Below, one piece after another: positions 1 to 12,200 of a stretch of DNA of 64,000 bases (within the stretch, counting starts at the first letter, position 1; each line of letters opens with the position of its first letter). The stretch is from Lyophyllum atratum. Taxonomy: Eukaryota > Basidiomycota > Agaricomycetes > Agaricales > Lyophyllaceae. The notes under the pieces were generated by a model. That model did not search any database. It worked only from the letters and a program-made list of their open reading frames with translations, and was not told where the DNA came from. The stretch spans positions 1 through 64,000 of the forward strand of contig JACGCN010000078.1 in NCBI GenBank assembly GCA_014905825.1, written 5' to 3'. Position numbers and translations under genes: made by a program.

Positions 1-40
1 AAAGATCACAATTATAAAACATTATGCCTAAGGATATGCA

Positions 41-122
41 TGAGACACCCGGGGATTGAACCCGGGACCGCCAGCTGAGTCGCAGACAAAGCGTGCGTGA
101 TAACCAAGTATACCATGTGTCC
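41..122 (-). tRNA. tRNA-like sequence, possibly a tRNA pseudogene
   Basis: Read on the minus strand, this has a D-arm/A-box-like segment (TGGTATACTTGGTTATCAC) and, about 45 nt on, a T-arm/B-box with a perfect 5-bp stem (CCGGG-TTCAATC-CCCGG). Five of seven acceptor positions can pair (GACAC with GTGTC). At about 82 nt it is longer than a plain tRNA, so it either holds a short anticodon-loop intron or is degenerate. I could not assign an anticodon. The acceptor mismatches favour a pseudogene or tRNA-derived element. Confidence 0.4.
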
Positions 123-124
123 AT

Positions 125-910
125 GCCAAACCTGGTCTCGCACCTGGTTTATACCGTTGCACCTGGCTTCGCACCTCCCCTTGTACCATTCGCACCTCCC
201 CTCACCCGTCGCACCTCCTCTCGCACCTCCCCTCACCCGTCGCACCTGGTTTATCCGTCGGACCTCCTAACAGCATCTGGTCTCGCACCTGGTTTATACT
301 GTCGCACCTCCTCTCGCACCTGCTCTCGCACCTGGCTTCTCCGTCGCACCTCCTCTCGCACCTGGTCTCGCACCTGGTTTATCCGTCGCACCTGGTTTAT
401 ATGTCGCACCTCCCGTCGCACCTGGTCTCGCACCTGGGTTATCCGTCGCACCTGGCTTCGCACCTCCCCTTGTACGATTCGCACCTCCCGTCGCACCTGG
501 TCTCGCACCTGGGTTATCCGTCGCACCTGGTTCCGCACCTGGTTTATACCATCGCACCTGGCTTCGCACCTCCCCTTGTACAATTCGCACCTGGTTTTGA
601 CTTCGCACCTCCCGTCGCACCTGGTCTCGCACCTGGGTTAACCGTCGCACCTGGTTCCGCACCTCCCCTTATACCATTCGCACCTCCCGTCGCACCTCCC
701 TTCATCCGTCGCACCTCCTCTCGCACCTGGTCTCATCCGTCGCACCTGGGTTATCCGTCGCACCTGGTTCCGCACCTGCCCTTGTACCATTCCCACCTCC
801 TGTCGCACCTCCCCGCATCCGTCGCACCTGGCCTCGCACCTGTTTTTGCACCTGGGTTATCCGTCGCACCTGGTTTCGCACCTGGGTTTCCACTTTTCAC
901 CTCAATTACG
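125..910. repeat. Minisatellite built on a CGCACCT core
   Basis: A tandem array of short units of roughly 10-11 bp around the core CGCACCT (variants CGCACCTGG, CGCACCTCC). They are grouped into longer higher-order units ending in TTATCCGT or TTGTACCATT. All frames stay open through most of it and give low-complexity peptides (SHL/APG repeats on one strand, RCE/GAR on the other). These are repeat shadows, not genes. The edge at about 910 is sharp and unrelated sequence follows. Confidence 0.9.
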
Positions 911-1203
911 GTGAAGGACGGTTCACACCAAGCATTACGGTAAATGACGGTCCACGTCACGTGACTTATTTACTTCCAGGAGCACGCAACTTTACCCTCC
1001 TTTTTCTCCACAACCGGACCGCCGATTTCTTAGCTTTTTTAAAGGTTCATTGGTACATATATAACCTCTCGTTTGGACCCCTAACATCCCCAAAAATTTG
1101 ATATTTGTATATAAGAGTACTCTTATACAGGACGGTATAATGTCTTAGGCCAAGTTGCATGAGCAGGGATCTGAATCATTTCTCACGACCGCATTAGGCC
1201 ACA

Positions 1204-4200
1204 GTGGGCGCACTTGGCGTTCTCAGCAGTCAGACCCGACTTTACGGTGCTCGTGCAATGCTAATATCAGGATCTTGCAAACGCGAGACGGGTGCGAAAC
1301 ATGCAACACTATTGAACACGGCATATCAAGCTAGCAAGAAGACTACGCTCAGAACAGTCTGCATTGCATCTGATGGTGAATCTCGTCGTGGTGAGGCACT
1401 TGTTCGTCTCACCTTCAAACATGTGCTTTCACCCGAATCTCCTATCTATCCACTTCTCTCGCCACTCCCGCTCATGAATTTAGAGGTCGGAGACGACGAT
1501 CTCACGCCTGACAAGGACACCAAACACATCGATAAACGTGCTCGCAATCTCATCACTCGTCCCAAAGGATTACTTGTACACGGCATTCATATCACTCCCT
1601 CGATCATTCGAATCCATCTCCTTTCAAACGGCATGAGCACAACTCGTGTTGACTACCTGTTGAACCCGAATGACAAACAAGACGTCAAACTTGCATATGA
1701 CTTACTCCGAGAGATCTGGATGCTGCCTATGGCCCCTACAACTAAGTCACCTGGCTTTCAGGACAGTCGACGGGCTATTCAGACACTCGGTACCTTCTTC
1801 CATTACCTTCTGAACCCGTACATATGTGTCGACCTCTCGCTATCCGAGCAACTCGAGTACCTCAGCAGCGCGGCACATCTCCTTATGGCGCTTTTTGCAG
1901 AAGGGAATGCTGGAACACGACTGATGCCAACGCAGCTTTACGTTGACACTATGATCATGATCAAGAACGTTTACTTCTGCGTTGCGAAAGCCAAGGTTGA
2001 TGACCCAAATGGATTATTCTTCATCGTGCTTCTTGGAACGGACCGGCTGGAGACGTTGTTCGGAATCCTGCGAACAATGATTGGCAACGATGCCAACGTC
2101 GATTTACTTCAACTCGGAGCGCGAGTCACAGGAACCTCAGAGGTAGCAACAATTCTTGCAAAACATCCTGAATGGGATCGCGCGCCGCGACGTCTGAGGC
2201 TGCCTGCTTTGGATAAGGATGGTCTCGAAATTCACAACCATGTCGATTACATTGGTCCTGCATCCTGGCGTGGTGACACGAGAGTGAGCCAGGTTAACCT
2301 CCAAACATCTTGGAAGCTGGGACGAATGCGTGTCGAAACAAAATTCCCATCTCTCATCAATATCCTCGCATCTATGTCAGGCTTCAACATCTTTTCACCG
2401 TTGGGGAAAGACCTTGTGAAAGCCCCACGCGATCCAGATGATGTCGATGACACCATCGATGAGGATGAAGCCACTCCTACCACAGATTTACCGCCTGGTC
2501 CGGATCTCGAAGATGCTATAGCTGAAGCAGACACGAGATTTGACCCATGCTTCGAGCTCAACGGAAAAAAGGTTTACAAATCACGGTATCTCAGTCAAGC
2601 GTTTGAAGGCTACCGGAGGACAGGATCTACGGACCGATTGAAGAGGGTCGCAAATGTCCAACGCTATGCTTACAAGGCCCAGACACAGTTCGGCGTCATA
2701 GAGCACGACGACGAGGCTGGAGACAACACCGTCTCGGTGGATTTGCCTGTTGCCACTCTCTTTCGATGTGAAAATAACCTATTTCTATGTATCGGGGAGG
2801 TCATTGACATCACGTTCGGCTCCGAGCATGTCGACGAACTCAGTGTCCAGTACCTGAGCGAGCCGTCTGTCTTCGTAAGGTACCAAGTCCTTGATATCGT
2901 ACCAGCCACCGAGGAAGACGATCCAGAGCTCAAGCACGATTGGCGCTGGTCAAGGAGACGCGGTGTCACTCATCAAGTTGCGGGACGCCTTGTCTTGCCC
3001 ATCAATCCGCCTGTCTGCACACACGTCACCGGGGAACCCTTCTACTTGCTCGAAAGCGGAGTCCTTATGGCACTGGGGACCACGTTACTGGAGCGAAAAA
3101 GCACTGGCGAGAACGTGCCTATTCCAGAGATGAGAAGATCAGAGAGAATTCCATATCGCGAACCAGGAGGTAGGTTGACATACCTTTCTCCACAATCAAT
3201 ATTCACGTATCTCATCAGGGAAGGCCTGTTTCCTTGTCGAAGACGACTCGACGGAGCGGAACTTGGCGACTGACAATATCTGTACGACGTGTCACCCTGA
3301 AGTACCGTTACCAAAATCTGGCCCACGCATTCTCGAGCACATGGCTGCTCATCTCTACTTCGACGACCCAATGATTGACCGAAGTACTGAACCATGTGGG
3401 CTATGCCTTCGTCCAGCGCCGCTTTGCGTGTTTTACCTCAAGAAAGGACGTGGTGCTGGAGCTAGCGAGCAGGTTGATCTTGCGAAGTCCACTTGTCCAA
3501 ACAAGGTTTCGTTTTCGTACGCCGTTGCCGCAGAATCAGCCCCTACGAGCCCGTGTTCGAATGTCCCGCTTCGCTGCCCTGTTTGCCCTGCGACGGCTAC
3601 AGCAGTCTGGCGATACAACTTGCTGCATCACATGCGAAACAAGCATCCAACGGTTTCTCTCCGCCCGTACGAGTCCATGTACATGATATCCAACTCAGAA
3701 AAAGTCCAACTGAAGCAGATCTGGCTCAATCGAAAGAAATCGAAGGTATCACGCAAACGGAAAGGGAAACAGGTCGAACTGGCTATTTCCGAGGCTCACA
3801 GCTCGCGCTTGGCTCTGCAGAGCGGGAATGAACCGTCTAGCGATGAAGAAAACAGGGAGGAAGAGCCCCTCTCGCATAACGACGACTTCGGCGAGGGAAG
3901 CGACGACGCCGAGGACGAACCCGCTATGTCTGCCTCGGAGGGAGATAGTAACACTGGTCAAATAGTTAGCGACAATGAAGACGACCCGACAAAGGATGTA
4001 GGCGCACCTTCGCTCCGAGTCAGTCGTTCTAACTCCCCAGCAAGCCTACCCAGACTTCACCCGCCGACAGCATCACTTGCGATGCGACTTCCCCTCGAGC
4101 AAAATCCTCGGCCTGACGTTTCTCCCATACTAAGCGGTGGCCCCGAAAATGTCGAAGGCGACGCAGTTGATGACATAGAGAGCGTGTTTTTGTTGGACGG

Positions 4201-4517
4201 TCCAGAAACGCGAGTCGGTCGCAAACGGAAAACGAGGGATGTGAACGCGATGCTAAGTGTTTGCATCTGTGGGAAAACAGTCAGCAAAGAGGAACAAAAG
4301 GCGCGGGACTTAGCGATAGAGTGCAAACGCGTTGGTTGCGAGACAGGATGGGTTAGTGCAATAATTCCTCAGGCAAAGTCGTTGTTACTCACCATGGGCT
4401 GTCCAGTATCATCTGGAATGCGTAGACTTGGAATACAAGTTCCCTGGATGGGTGTGCAGTGCTTGCGAGACGCAGAAGGGCACCCGGGCGCGAGGAATGA
4501 AGAAACGGCGCCAGTAG
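1204..4517 (+). CDS. Transposase-like protein with zinc fingers and C-terminal PHD-type finger, 5' end truncated
   Basis: Three exons join in frame: 1204-3169, 3219-4351 and 4407-4517 (introns of 49 and 55 nt), giving 1069 codons. The first ATG is at 1258. An in-frame TAG at 1195 shows that the N-terminus is missing or lies in an unrecognised upstream exon. Around residue 278 there is GTDRLETLFGILR, which resembles the acidic segment near the end of P-element/THAP9-type DDE transposases. The second exon carries Cys-rich motifs (ICTTCH, EPCGLC) and a C2H2-like stretch CPVC...HHMRNKHP. A linker rich in acidic residues and Ser follows. Removing the 55-nt intron restores a PHD-like finger: CICG, then CKRVGCETGWYH, then WVCSACE. 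I recognise this architecture as a repeated basidiomycete transposon-derived family but cannot fix the superfamily. No terminal inverted repeats were seen, so it is probably an immobile remnant. Confidence 0.55.
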
Positions 4518-5119
4518 CGAGCAAGGAGATGGAACTGGAGCGCCTGGAAGCCCCGCGGAGTTTCTAATTACCAAAAATAGACATATATTCCCGTCACGTG
4601 GTTGGTTGGTTGCCTCTATGAAGGTCTTAGAAAAAAATCCGACGCTATATGCTTAATTATCTTTTTGACACCCCCTTGGTGCCGAGAGGAGGAAGAAGAG
4701 AGGGAGTTGCGGCAGATCGAGGAGGAGAGGGGAGGAGAAGGGGGACTAGGCAGCTCTGAGGATAGTCCGGGGGTTGGATAGGTTTTGAGGCAACGAGGAC
4801 GTTGCCACGCGGGGGGGGGGCACATGGAGTATCGTCGGGCGAGACTCCAAAGCGGGAAACAGGCGGAACTGGCGGTTGTTTGTGCGTGTTTGGCGGCAGC
4901 TTCGGGGTAGACAGACAGACTTGTACGCAGTAGACAGATCATCATCATCATCGCATTCACTGCCGCTGCCGCGCTGTGCTCGTCAGTCTCAGATCGGGCC
5001 ACTCCAGTGGATGGTGGGCAAGATCCTTCTCGACACCTGTACAAAGATACACAGACATAGCGATCTAAAAAAGCGGTATAGCAATTCCGTCCTGTCGACC
5101 AAGCTCTCACGCCTCCTCC
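4518..5119. other. Intergenic stretch between convergent genes
   Basis: This separates the 3' ends of the transposase-like gene and the karyopherin gene. It holds purine-rich tracts (4684-4750), a run of about ten G (about 4811-4820) and an ATC microsatellite at 4938-4952. No supported gene. Confidence 0.6.
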
Positions 5120-8100
5120 TCAGTCACTATCCCAGCTATTGAAGCCCAGGTCCTTCACGCTTGATACCGCAACGAGCAGCGGATGGTTCGGATCCAAGGA
5201 CGTCAACATCCGCCCCATATCCTCCAACGCAAAGTCCTCGATCTCCTCGAGCAGCGCCATCTCCTCCTTATCACCCTCAGTTCCGGCTGCACGATTCGCC
5301 CTTCCCTTCCGGCGGTCCGCAAGCCCCTGCAGCTGGTGCTTCGTCGCCTCGACGACGCCATCGTTAAATTCTTGGGGAAGGGCAGCAGCCCCGCCGATGA
5401 CGCGCACGGCGTCGTTGAAGCATTTGTAGAGGGAGGCGAGGAAGGAGGCGTCGTGCTCGGTGCTGATGCAGGTGATGAGTTGGTGGAAGGTCGCGGAGAC
5501 CATTTGGTTCGTTAAAGTGCTGCTGGCCTTGCCCGAAGCGAGGAGCATCGGTACGAGTCTAGTAGGACGGGCCCCATCAGCAGCGGACGGCAGGGGAAGA
5601 ATGAACACGACTTACACGGCACAAGCCTCCCGTACTCCGTCATGGAAGTAGAACCGTAACGCTGGCAGCGTTACCTCGAAGCTTTGGGCCAGGAACGGCG
5701 CGAAGTGCTCTCCAAGCGTGGAGCAATATATGACGAGCGTCTCGAATGCTTGGCACTTCTCCTCGATTGCAGAAGTGCGGATACCAAGTACCTGGCCATC
5801 CATGATGACCGTCTCCCACCCTTCCCGGTCGTCGACCTTATCCTCTTCTTCATCTAGACACAACGTTGAAATGAGTATCAATTCAACGCGACAAGGGTGG
5901 AGAACACGGACCGTAGACGGAAACATCGGCCTTGGCGCTTGCCGTCTGCAAGAGCGATGGCATGACGACAGGGAGGTAGGGCTCGAACTCAGGACCCATC
6001 GCCTGGCACACCTTGGCCCAAGTCGCGATGAGGTAATGCCCGAGTTGCGTGTCCGTAGGGTCCGCCGGGCTTTCTGGAGAATGAGGGTTCAGTTAGAAAG
6101 AAAATCGATGACGTCGTGACCGGGCGCGTACTTTGTATTCGGATGAGGAGCTCGACCAACGTACTCGAGTCAGGCCTGAACACGTCGCGCCCGACGGCGA
6201 TGGCTACAAGTAAAATAGAAAGTCAGGTAACGAAGGACCATACATCGAAGAATGACATACCAATAAGCCCCGCACATTCCATAGCCTTCACCCTCAGCTT
6301 CTTATAATCCGGCCCATCCGCATTCCGAAGGACGTTCAAGAGGAGCGGCATGATAGAGGGGTAGTGCTGAGCGAGCCACAGCATCAGCACCGAATACTCA
6401 AAGACCAAAACGGAGGGAGGGTCAAACATACCTTGGCAAAGGTCGCCTCGCTAGCATCAGCAACCATCGCGAGCGTCGTGATAGCCTGCTCCTGCACGTA
6501 TCGCCGCACATGGGCGGGGTCGCCAGCAGGGTTGAGGAGCTTCAGGAGCCGCTCGACGATCGGGTCCAGGTACGGCAGGAGCGTGTCGCGCTCGACGCCC
6601 TCGCAGAAGTTGATAAGGGCGGCTGCGGCATGTGAATGTACTCTGCCAGAGGCTACATCAGCCAGGGCGAAGGGAGAGGAAGGAAGACGTACCGAGGTTC
6701 GGGGTCCTCCAGCGTCGGTATGAGTACGGAGAAGAGCTGTTGGTGGAACTTTTCTTGGATGATTTCCTGTCAAGCCGGTCCTTCATCAGCCCTTGTCACT
6801 CATCTAACAAGAGCAATGAAACCTACCTCAAGGTCGGTGCATAGCTGGCCCCTGTCATCAAGGAACGCTGCGTCAATGTCATGTCCACCAGTGGGGAAGG
6901 TAAGGGGGAGATACGAGAGAGTTAACGTACACGCATTGACAAGCGGCATATCGCACACGTGGGTGCGAATCGCTGAACATTGGTGTTACCAGACTGTCAG
7001 ACAAGATATCACTTAGTCACCGTGCGTCTTATAACGAGACGCCGGAGACTCACTCGACGATCTTTCCAAGCTCGTTCTGCATGACCTAGAGCAAGGAGGA
7101 GCCATCAGCACGGGTGGCAGCGATGGATATAAGAACTTGACTGACCTTACCCGTACCCTCCCCGATAGCCGCGATCGCCATTAGCCCCGCATGCCTCACC
7201 CGCCAGTCATAGCTCGCCATCATGGAGGGTATATACTGCCCAACGATATATCAGCTCCAGTTCAATCTAAATGAAAGGGACGGTACACACCTGGAACGCT
7301 GGAGGCAACACCGACCGCCCGCCCATCGCACATGCCAGCCTGTCTAGGGACTGTTCATATAGCGCCGGCGGCGAATCCGTCTCCGCCGAGCTCGAGTTAT
7401 TCGATGGCTACCACAAGAACATCCATCAGCTACCACGCCCCGAGATACCAAGAAAAACACAACTCACATCATCCACCAACCATCCCTCCAGCCCCCCCTC
7501 CGCCTCCTCATCAAACTCGCCCATCGCCTCCAAGCACGCCCGAACCACAATCTCCACCCACCCCGGCTGCTTCCGCACCATCGCGGGCCGCGCCTCGCTC
7601 AGGCTGATCATGAACTCCAACGCGCTGAGCCGGAGGGTCTGTCGGAGGTCGTCCTCCTCTGCGAGCGACATGACCTCTTCCCCCTTCTCCTGCGCCGCAG
7701 CGGCCGGGGGCGGGAACACGAAAGCACCTTGACGAGCTGATGACGAGCCGGAGCTAGATCCCGAGGCGCTACGATGGGGGAAGGGCCGCCCGACGGTCGG
7801 TGTGGGACCGCAGTCCGTGGCGGGGAGTATGAGGGCTGGGAGGAAGGAGAGGAGGGCCGGCAGGTGCGCGGCGAAGAGGGTGGGGTGGGAGGAGCACAGG
7901 GGCGTGAGGACGGCGAGGAATACGGAGAGGTTGTGGTAGTTGTTGGTGGTTGTGCTCGCGGGAGCTGGAGCAGTAGGGGTCGAAGATGAGGGCTGGGCAA
8001 AGGGCTGGGAGAGGGAGAGGGACTGGGCGAGAGCAGGGAGCGTCTCTAGCATGGGTTGCATGAGAGGGAGGGCCTGGGCGAGCTGTTGAGCATCGGCGGC

Positions 8101-9283
8101 TTCGAGGTATGCGACCGAGGCTCGGAGTGCAGCATGCCGGACCTATGCTTCGGAATAAGTTAACGAGTAGAAGGAGTGAAGACGAGCGAACGCACGTCGA
8201 TGCTATCGGAATCCTGGAGCCCTTTTTGAAACACTCTCAGAACAACCTCCGGCTGCAGATCCATGACCAAGTTCGGGGCACTCGCAAACACCCCGAAGGC
8301 ACTCATCCTCCCTATCGCCTCCTGCGGTCCCTGCGCCTGGCTCATGGCGAAAGCTTGAGATTGGAGGGCGTGCCATGGGCGCCCTCGAGCCATACTCTGG
8401 TTCGCGAGATCGCAGACCGTGTCGACTGTGTTACGGCGGACTTTTGGTATGGGCTCGTGTGACAGGGAGTGCAGGAGCAGACGTTCGAGGGTGGTGAGCG
8501 TCTGCGAGGAGAGGTGGTCGTACAGCGTGAGCCGTGGTGCTGGCTGAGGGGTCGGCCGGGGTGCGGATGTCGGGGCTGGGCGGAAGAGGAGGCGTCGGAG
8601 GAGAACCAAGGAGAAAGACCTCATCTGGGTGGGCGCTCATGTCAGTACGGTCCTAAAGTGAAATAGATGCACGAAATGAGTGGAAAATTCGACGGAACGC
8701 GTGTAGCGCTCGTGAGCGGGGGGAGAGGACACGCGGGCAACATGGATCCGCTGCGAGCGCGGCAGAGCAAGCAGTAATATGGTGCACATAAGAGAGTTGG
8801 AATTATCCCCGTTTCTTGTGCCTGTGCACGCAGAAACCCATAGAGGGACATAGTGAGCATAAACCCCGTGGTCGCATGTCTGACTTCACAAGTGTTTAAT
8901 TCCAACCAAGCGCTCTTCCGCGAGCGCCCGGACCAAGATTCCTCTCCTCCCTTAACCACCCTCACATTCATTCCTCCGGTATGGGAAAGCGAGCAAGATA
9001 AGATGACAAGTACTCACCACATCGGTATCCGCTGCGATAGCGAACTGGGTCAGCGCGAGGAGATACAACTCCGGCGTCTGCGCCAATCGATCGTTAACCG
9101 CCTTTTCAGCACTAGAGTCAGAAGAATTATCGTCAGTTTCGTCCTGCTAACGCCAATCCGCCGATCATAACAACAAGCTTTGAAAAATACTCACTTGGAC
9201 CGAATCTCGTTGTCGCCCAGAACGAGGTTTGAGAGGATCTGGGTAAGTTCTGCGGTAATTTCTGCAGGAACTACGGCGTCCAT
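5120..9283 (-). CDS. PSE1: Karyopherin / importin beta-3 (Kap121/Pse1/importin-5 family)
   Basis: Nuclear import receptor made of HEAT repeats; family members carry cargo through nuclear pores and bind Ran-GTP. Sixteen exons on the minus strand: 9195-9283, 9018-9111, 8196-8624, 7468-8142, 7291-7407, 7146-7235, 7054-7085, 6931-6993, 6827-6851, 6693-6766, 6432-6642, 6261-6366, 6132-6203, 5912-6073, 5616-5853 and 5120-5558. They total 2916 nt (971 aa) with every junction in phase. Diagnostic stretches after splicing are DNEIRSNAEKAVNDRL near the N-terminus, YEQSLDRLACAMGG, HPRVRYAACQCVGQLCTDL, ADGPDYKKLRVKAMECAGLIG-type sequence in the middle, and an acidic EEEDKVDDREGWE segment before the C-terminal repeats. 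A 25-nt micro-exon (6827-6851) is needed for VGQLCTDLE. The protein is shorter than the ~1090 aa of yeast Kap121, so the C-terminus may be shortened or the last exon missed. Introns are 49-77 nt except one of 392 nt (8625-9017). Confidence 0.9.
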
Positions 9284-12200
9284 CGCATGTATGGTAGTCG
9301 GTTAGATAGAAATGGGAGATGCGAGATGATCGACGCCAGTGGTGAGGAGGTGGGATTCGAAAAAATAGCTGGTCACGTCCGGCCCGCCATCCTCGGCCCA
9401 CGTGGTCCTCACATCTCGGATATTCCCGAGGGTTTGTCTCATCGACCAAGTCCAATCAGCATGCTGAAATAACAGTCGAAAGGTAAACGAAGGTCAGCGA
9501 AGTTCAGTAGCACTAGCACCTCGCGTATGATCTATTGGTAAGGCTCGTAACCGAAATTCGCCGCCCAAATATGACTTTTCTCATTTCTCGTGACGAATTT
9601 CGTCCTTCATTTCACAGGCTTTCAACACTGACAGATCTCTCGACTACTCTCAACTGAAGCGCGACATTCTTTTCAAAGTTACCCTCGTCATGCAATTTGG
9701 GCTAGCGTGCCCCGCGCTTACCCAGATATCCAAGATCTGCCTGAGATCCCTCATTCGTGGAGGAGGCGCCTGCCCGAATTCGGCTACTGATTCTCAACAT
9801 CGGCCCATATCGATCGTGTGAGCGGCTTCTTTCCGAAGTTCAAGTATTCGACGCTCATAAACATATACTTCTCCGAACCTTGGTCTGTCAATCTCTCGTT
9901 TGCTAACTTGGCACATATCCGCACCCCAGACTTGATCTAATTTACTGCGTTTAGCCCTCTTTTCACTCGTGGAGTCACATAGAGCCTTCACCGTACAAGC
10001 GCATACCGAAATTGGTATAAAAAGCGCAGCTTCGGGGTTCGAACTTTGCAGGAGGCATCATCCTAGTGTGCTAATCTTGTTCTTAAGGACCCCGCCACTC
10101 GATCCGCCGCTTCCATCGATACCATGCCCTGGGCTTTAGTTATACCTTCTTTACTCCCGCTCCTGACAAATCCTCGTGGCAGACATGTTACCTCTGTATA
10201 CATCGCTTGATGCACGGAGATTCGGTCCCTTCAGGAAACAATCCCTGACCCCTCAGTGCCGGTTCTTGGATTGACTTGGCTCGATGTATCGAACATTGTA
10301 TAGGCCCTCATGCGTCGCGACTGGGAAGGGTATTACAACAGGCTGGTCGGCTCCTTGGCGGGAGTTCAACGTTCGCTTCTTACTCTAATGGTAGCCTTAG
10401 TCACCCTCGCGGCGCTGCACCTTCGCTCGATCCAAGAAGTCATCTGGAACGATCTTTTGGTCCGAGGTATGCCTGATCGACATCCCCTATGACGCGAATG
10501 GACACTTTCAGTCCACTCGGACACGCTGCCAAGCTACCGCGACTTATTTGCCTCGCATCTAGTGCTCTATCAAGGATCGGTCGAACAAGCTCGCAAGTAT
10601 ACCTCACTAGCAGACTTGCACATTGCGCTGCGTCCTGTACCACACACTAGAGTGGATCATCAAGTGGCATGGGTTCCATTCTCAGCGTCGATATTGATTC
10701 TAACTTGTACCCGCTGGGATTTAGCTCCCGCGTGACTGGTCCCGATAAATCTGGGCTCCGCCGGAAATATAGACTTGTGTGTCCTTGAAGAGCCCGGCGC
10801 AGTGTATGTTCGGGAGCTGACAATTGATACATGAATTCGTTGTTGAGCGCCACGAAGGTATGTATATGAGGACATCTTCCCTGTGGAGTATGCCGACCAT
10901 GAGACAGGTGCTGCTAGGACTTGAACCCTTATCGCTCGTTGATTATTACCGAAGCTTAGGCCCTGTTCGACGTAGCCATATTTTCTTATCATGGAACACC
11001 GACATACCACCCGAATTCGCCACGGGAGCTGATGCTTTGGTATCACAGACGCTAGGGATTTTGAAAGACATTATGGCATCAGAGATCACCACAAAAGGAT
11101 AGGTCTCCGCCGACATGTGATCCACTCAACAGCTGCCCCAAAGGAACCTCAAAACCTCCGTGAGCGCCCGGACTTCCATTGAATGTCAGAAGACGTCATC
11201 CATGACAGTTCGTGTGAAGGTGTGGTCGACTTACCGACTACTTGACGGGGGCATCCCATGGAAATGTCATCATTCTGGCGGTGGAGCTGTGGACGGGCAT
11301 CAACACCCATCGTCTGAGAGGCTGTACGCGTCTGGGATAAACCAGGCCGATGTGACAGACCAGGAGCGGGGATGGTCTTTGGGAAAGTTTTCAATGAGCT
11401 ATACGAAATGGCGTCCTCGAGCAGACCGGATAGGATTGATAAATCACAATTACCGCCGACGAGACCTGGAGAGAGTGGACATGAACCAATTATATCGTCT
11501 TGGCAGAGTCGGTAGCGAATCAATATAGGAGTGAAGACGTCGAGCTGCCCACCGGACGTTGAGACACGGTCATGGTCGTTGGAAACGATCTGGAGGTGAG
11601 GTAGACCGTGGCATGGCAGCAGGTGAGGAAGAGCGACGGCGTCGGACGCCTGAGAACAAGAAGAATGAGTTTCACCGTACCGATGTGAAGGCGTCATCGA
11701 AAACGAACCAGCCTGAAGAGTTTGACTTGCCTACCCTTGTCGATATCTGATACGTGACTCCGACACATATACACTTCTTTCACGACAGGCACGGCGTTAA
11801 TATGAGAAACCATGTGGGTGTGTAGATCCTTGAAACCCGAGTGAAGATTACAGCTGAAGACAAGATCTAAGTATTACCTGAGCACGGGTAGGGACTTATG
11901 AATATCACCATACATCTTGGACGTCTGATCACGCCTTCCTACCTAAGTTCTGGGAAAGGGAAAACGCCGCGATATGTTTTCTCCGGAAACCCGACGACAA
12001 TCCCGGCCCCGGATCAAACGCATTTTTACCGCCTCTCATCGCTTCTAGATTGCCTCGAGGCCCAAATGCGTATCACCCTTGGACCGAACAAGAACGTCAA
12101 AAGGACGATGCAAGTCGGCATTCGGAGCGACTGTCTAAATATGCTGATTAATAGGATCTGTATGGGATTGCGTTCATATTCATACCATATATGTCCGCAT

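Noticed and set aside
93..943. Several long open frames on both strands in the first kilobase
   Set aside because: They are translations of the CGCACCT minisatellite in several frames, not genes.
4616..5110. 164-codon minus-strand frame below the karyopherin stop
   Set aside because: It follows the natural stop, is low-complexity (Ser/Pro runs) and matches nothing I know; more likely the 3' UTR.
8642..8971. 109-codon minus-strand frame inside the long karyopherin intron
   Set aside because: Including it breaks the frame between exons 2 and 3, which join perfectly without it.
10917..10930. GGTTCAAGTCC-like B-box on the minus strand
   Set aside because: No D-arm or pairing acceptor arms nearby; probably chance.
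11149..11697. 182-codon minus-strand frame in the gene desert
   Set aside because: No domain, no signal peptide and no convincing exon partners; left as unsupported.
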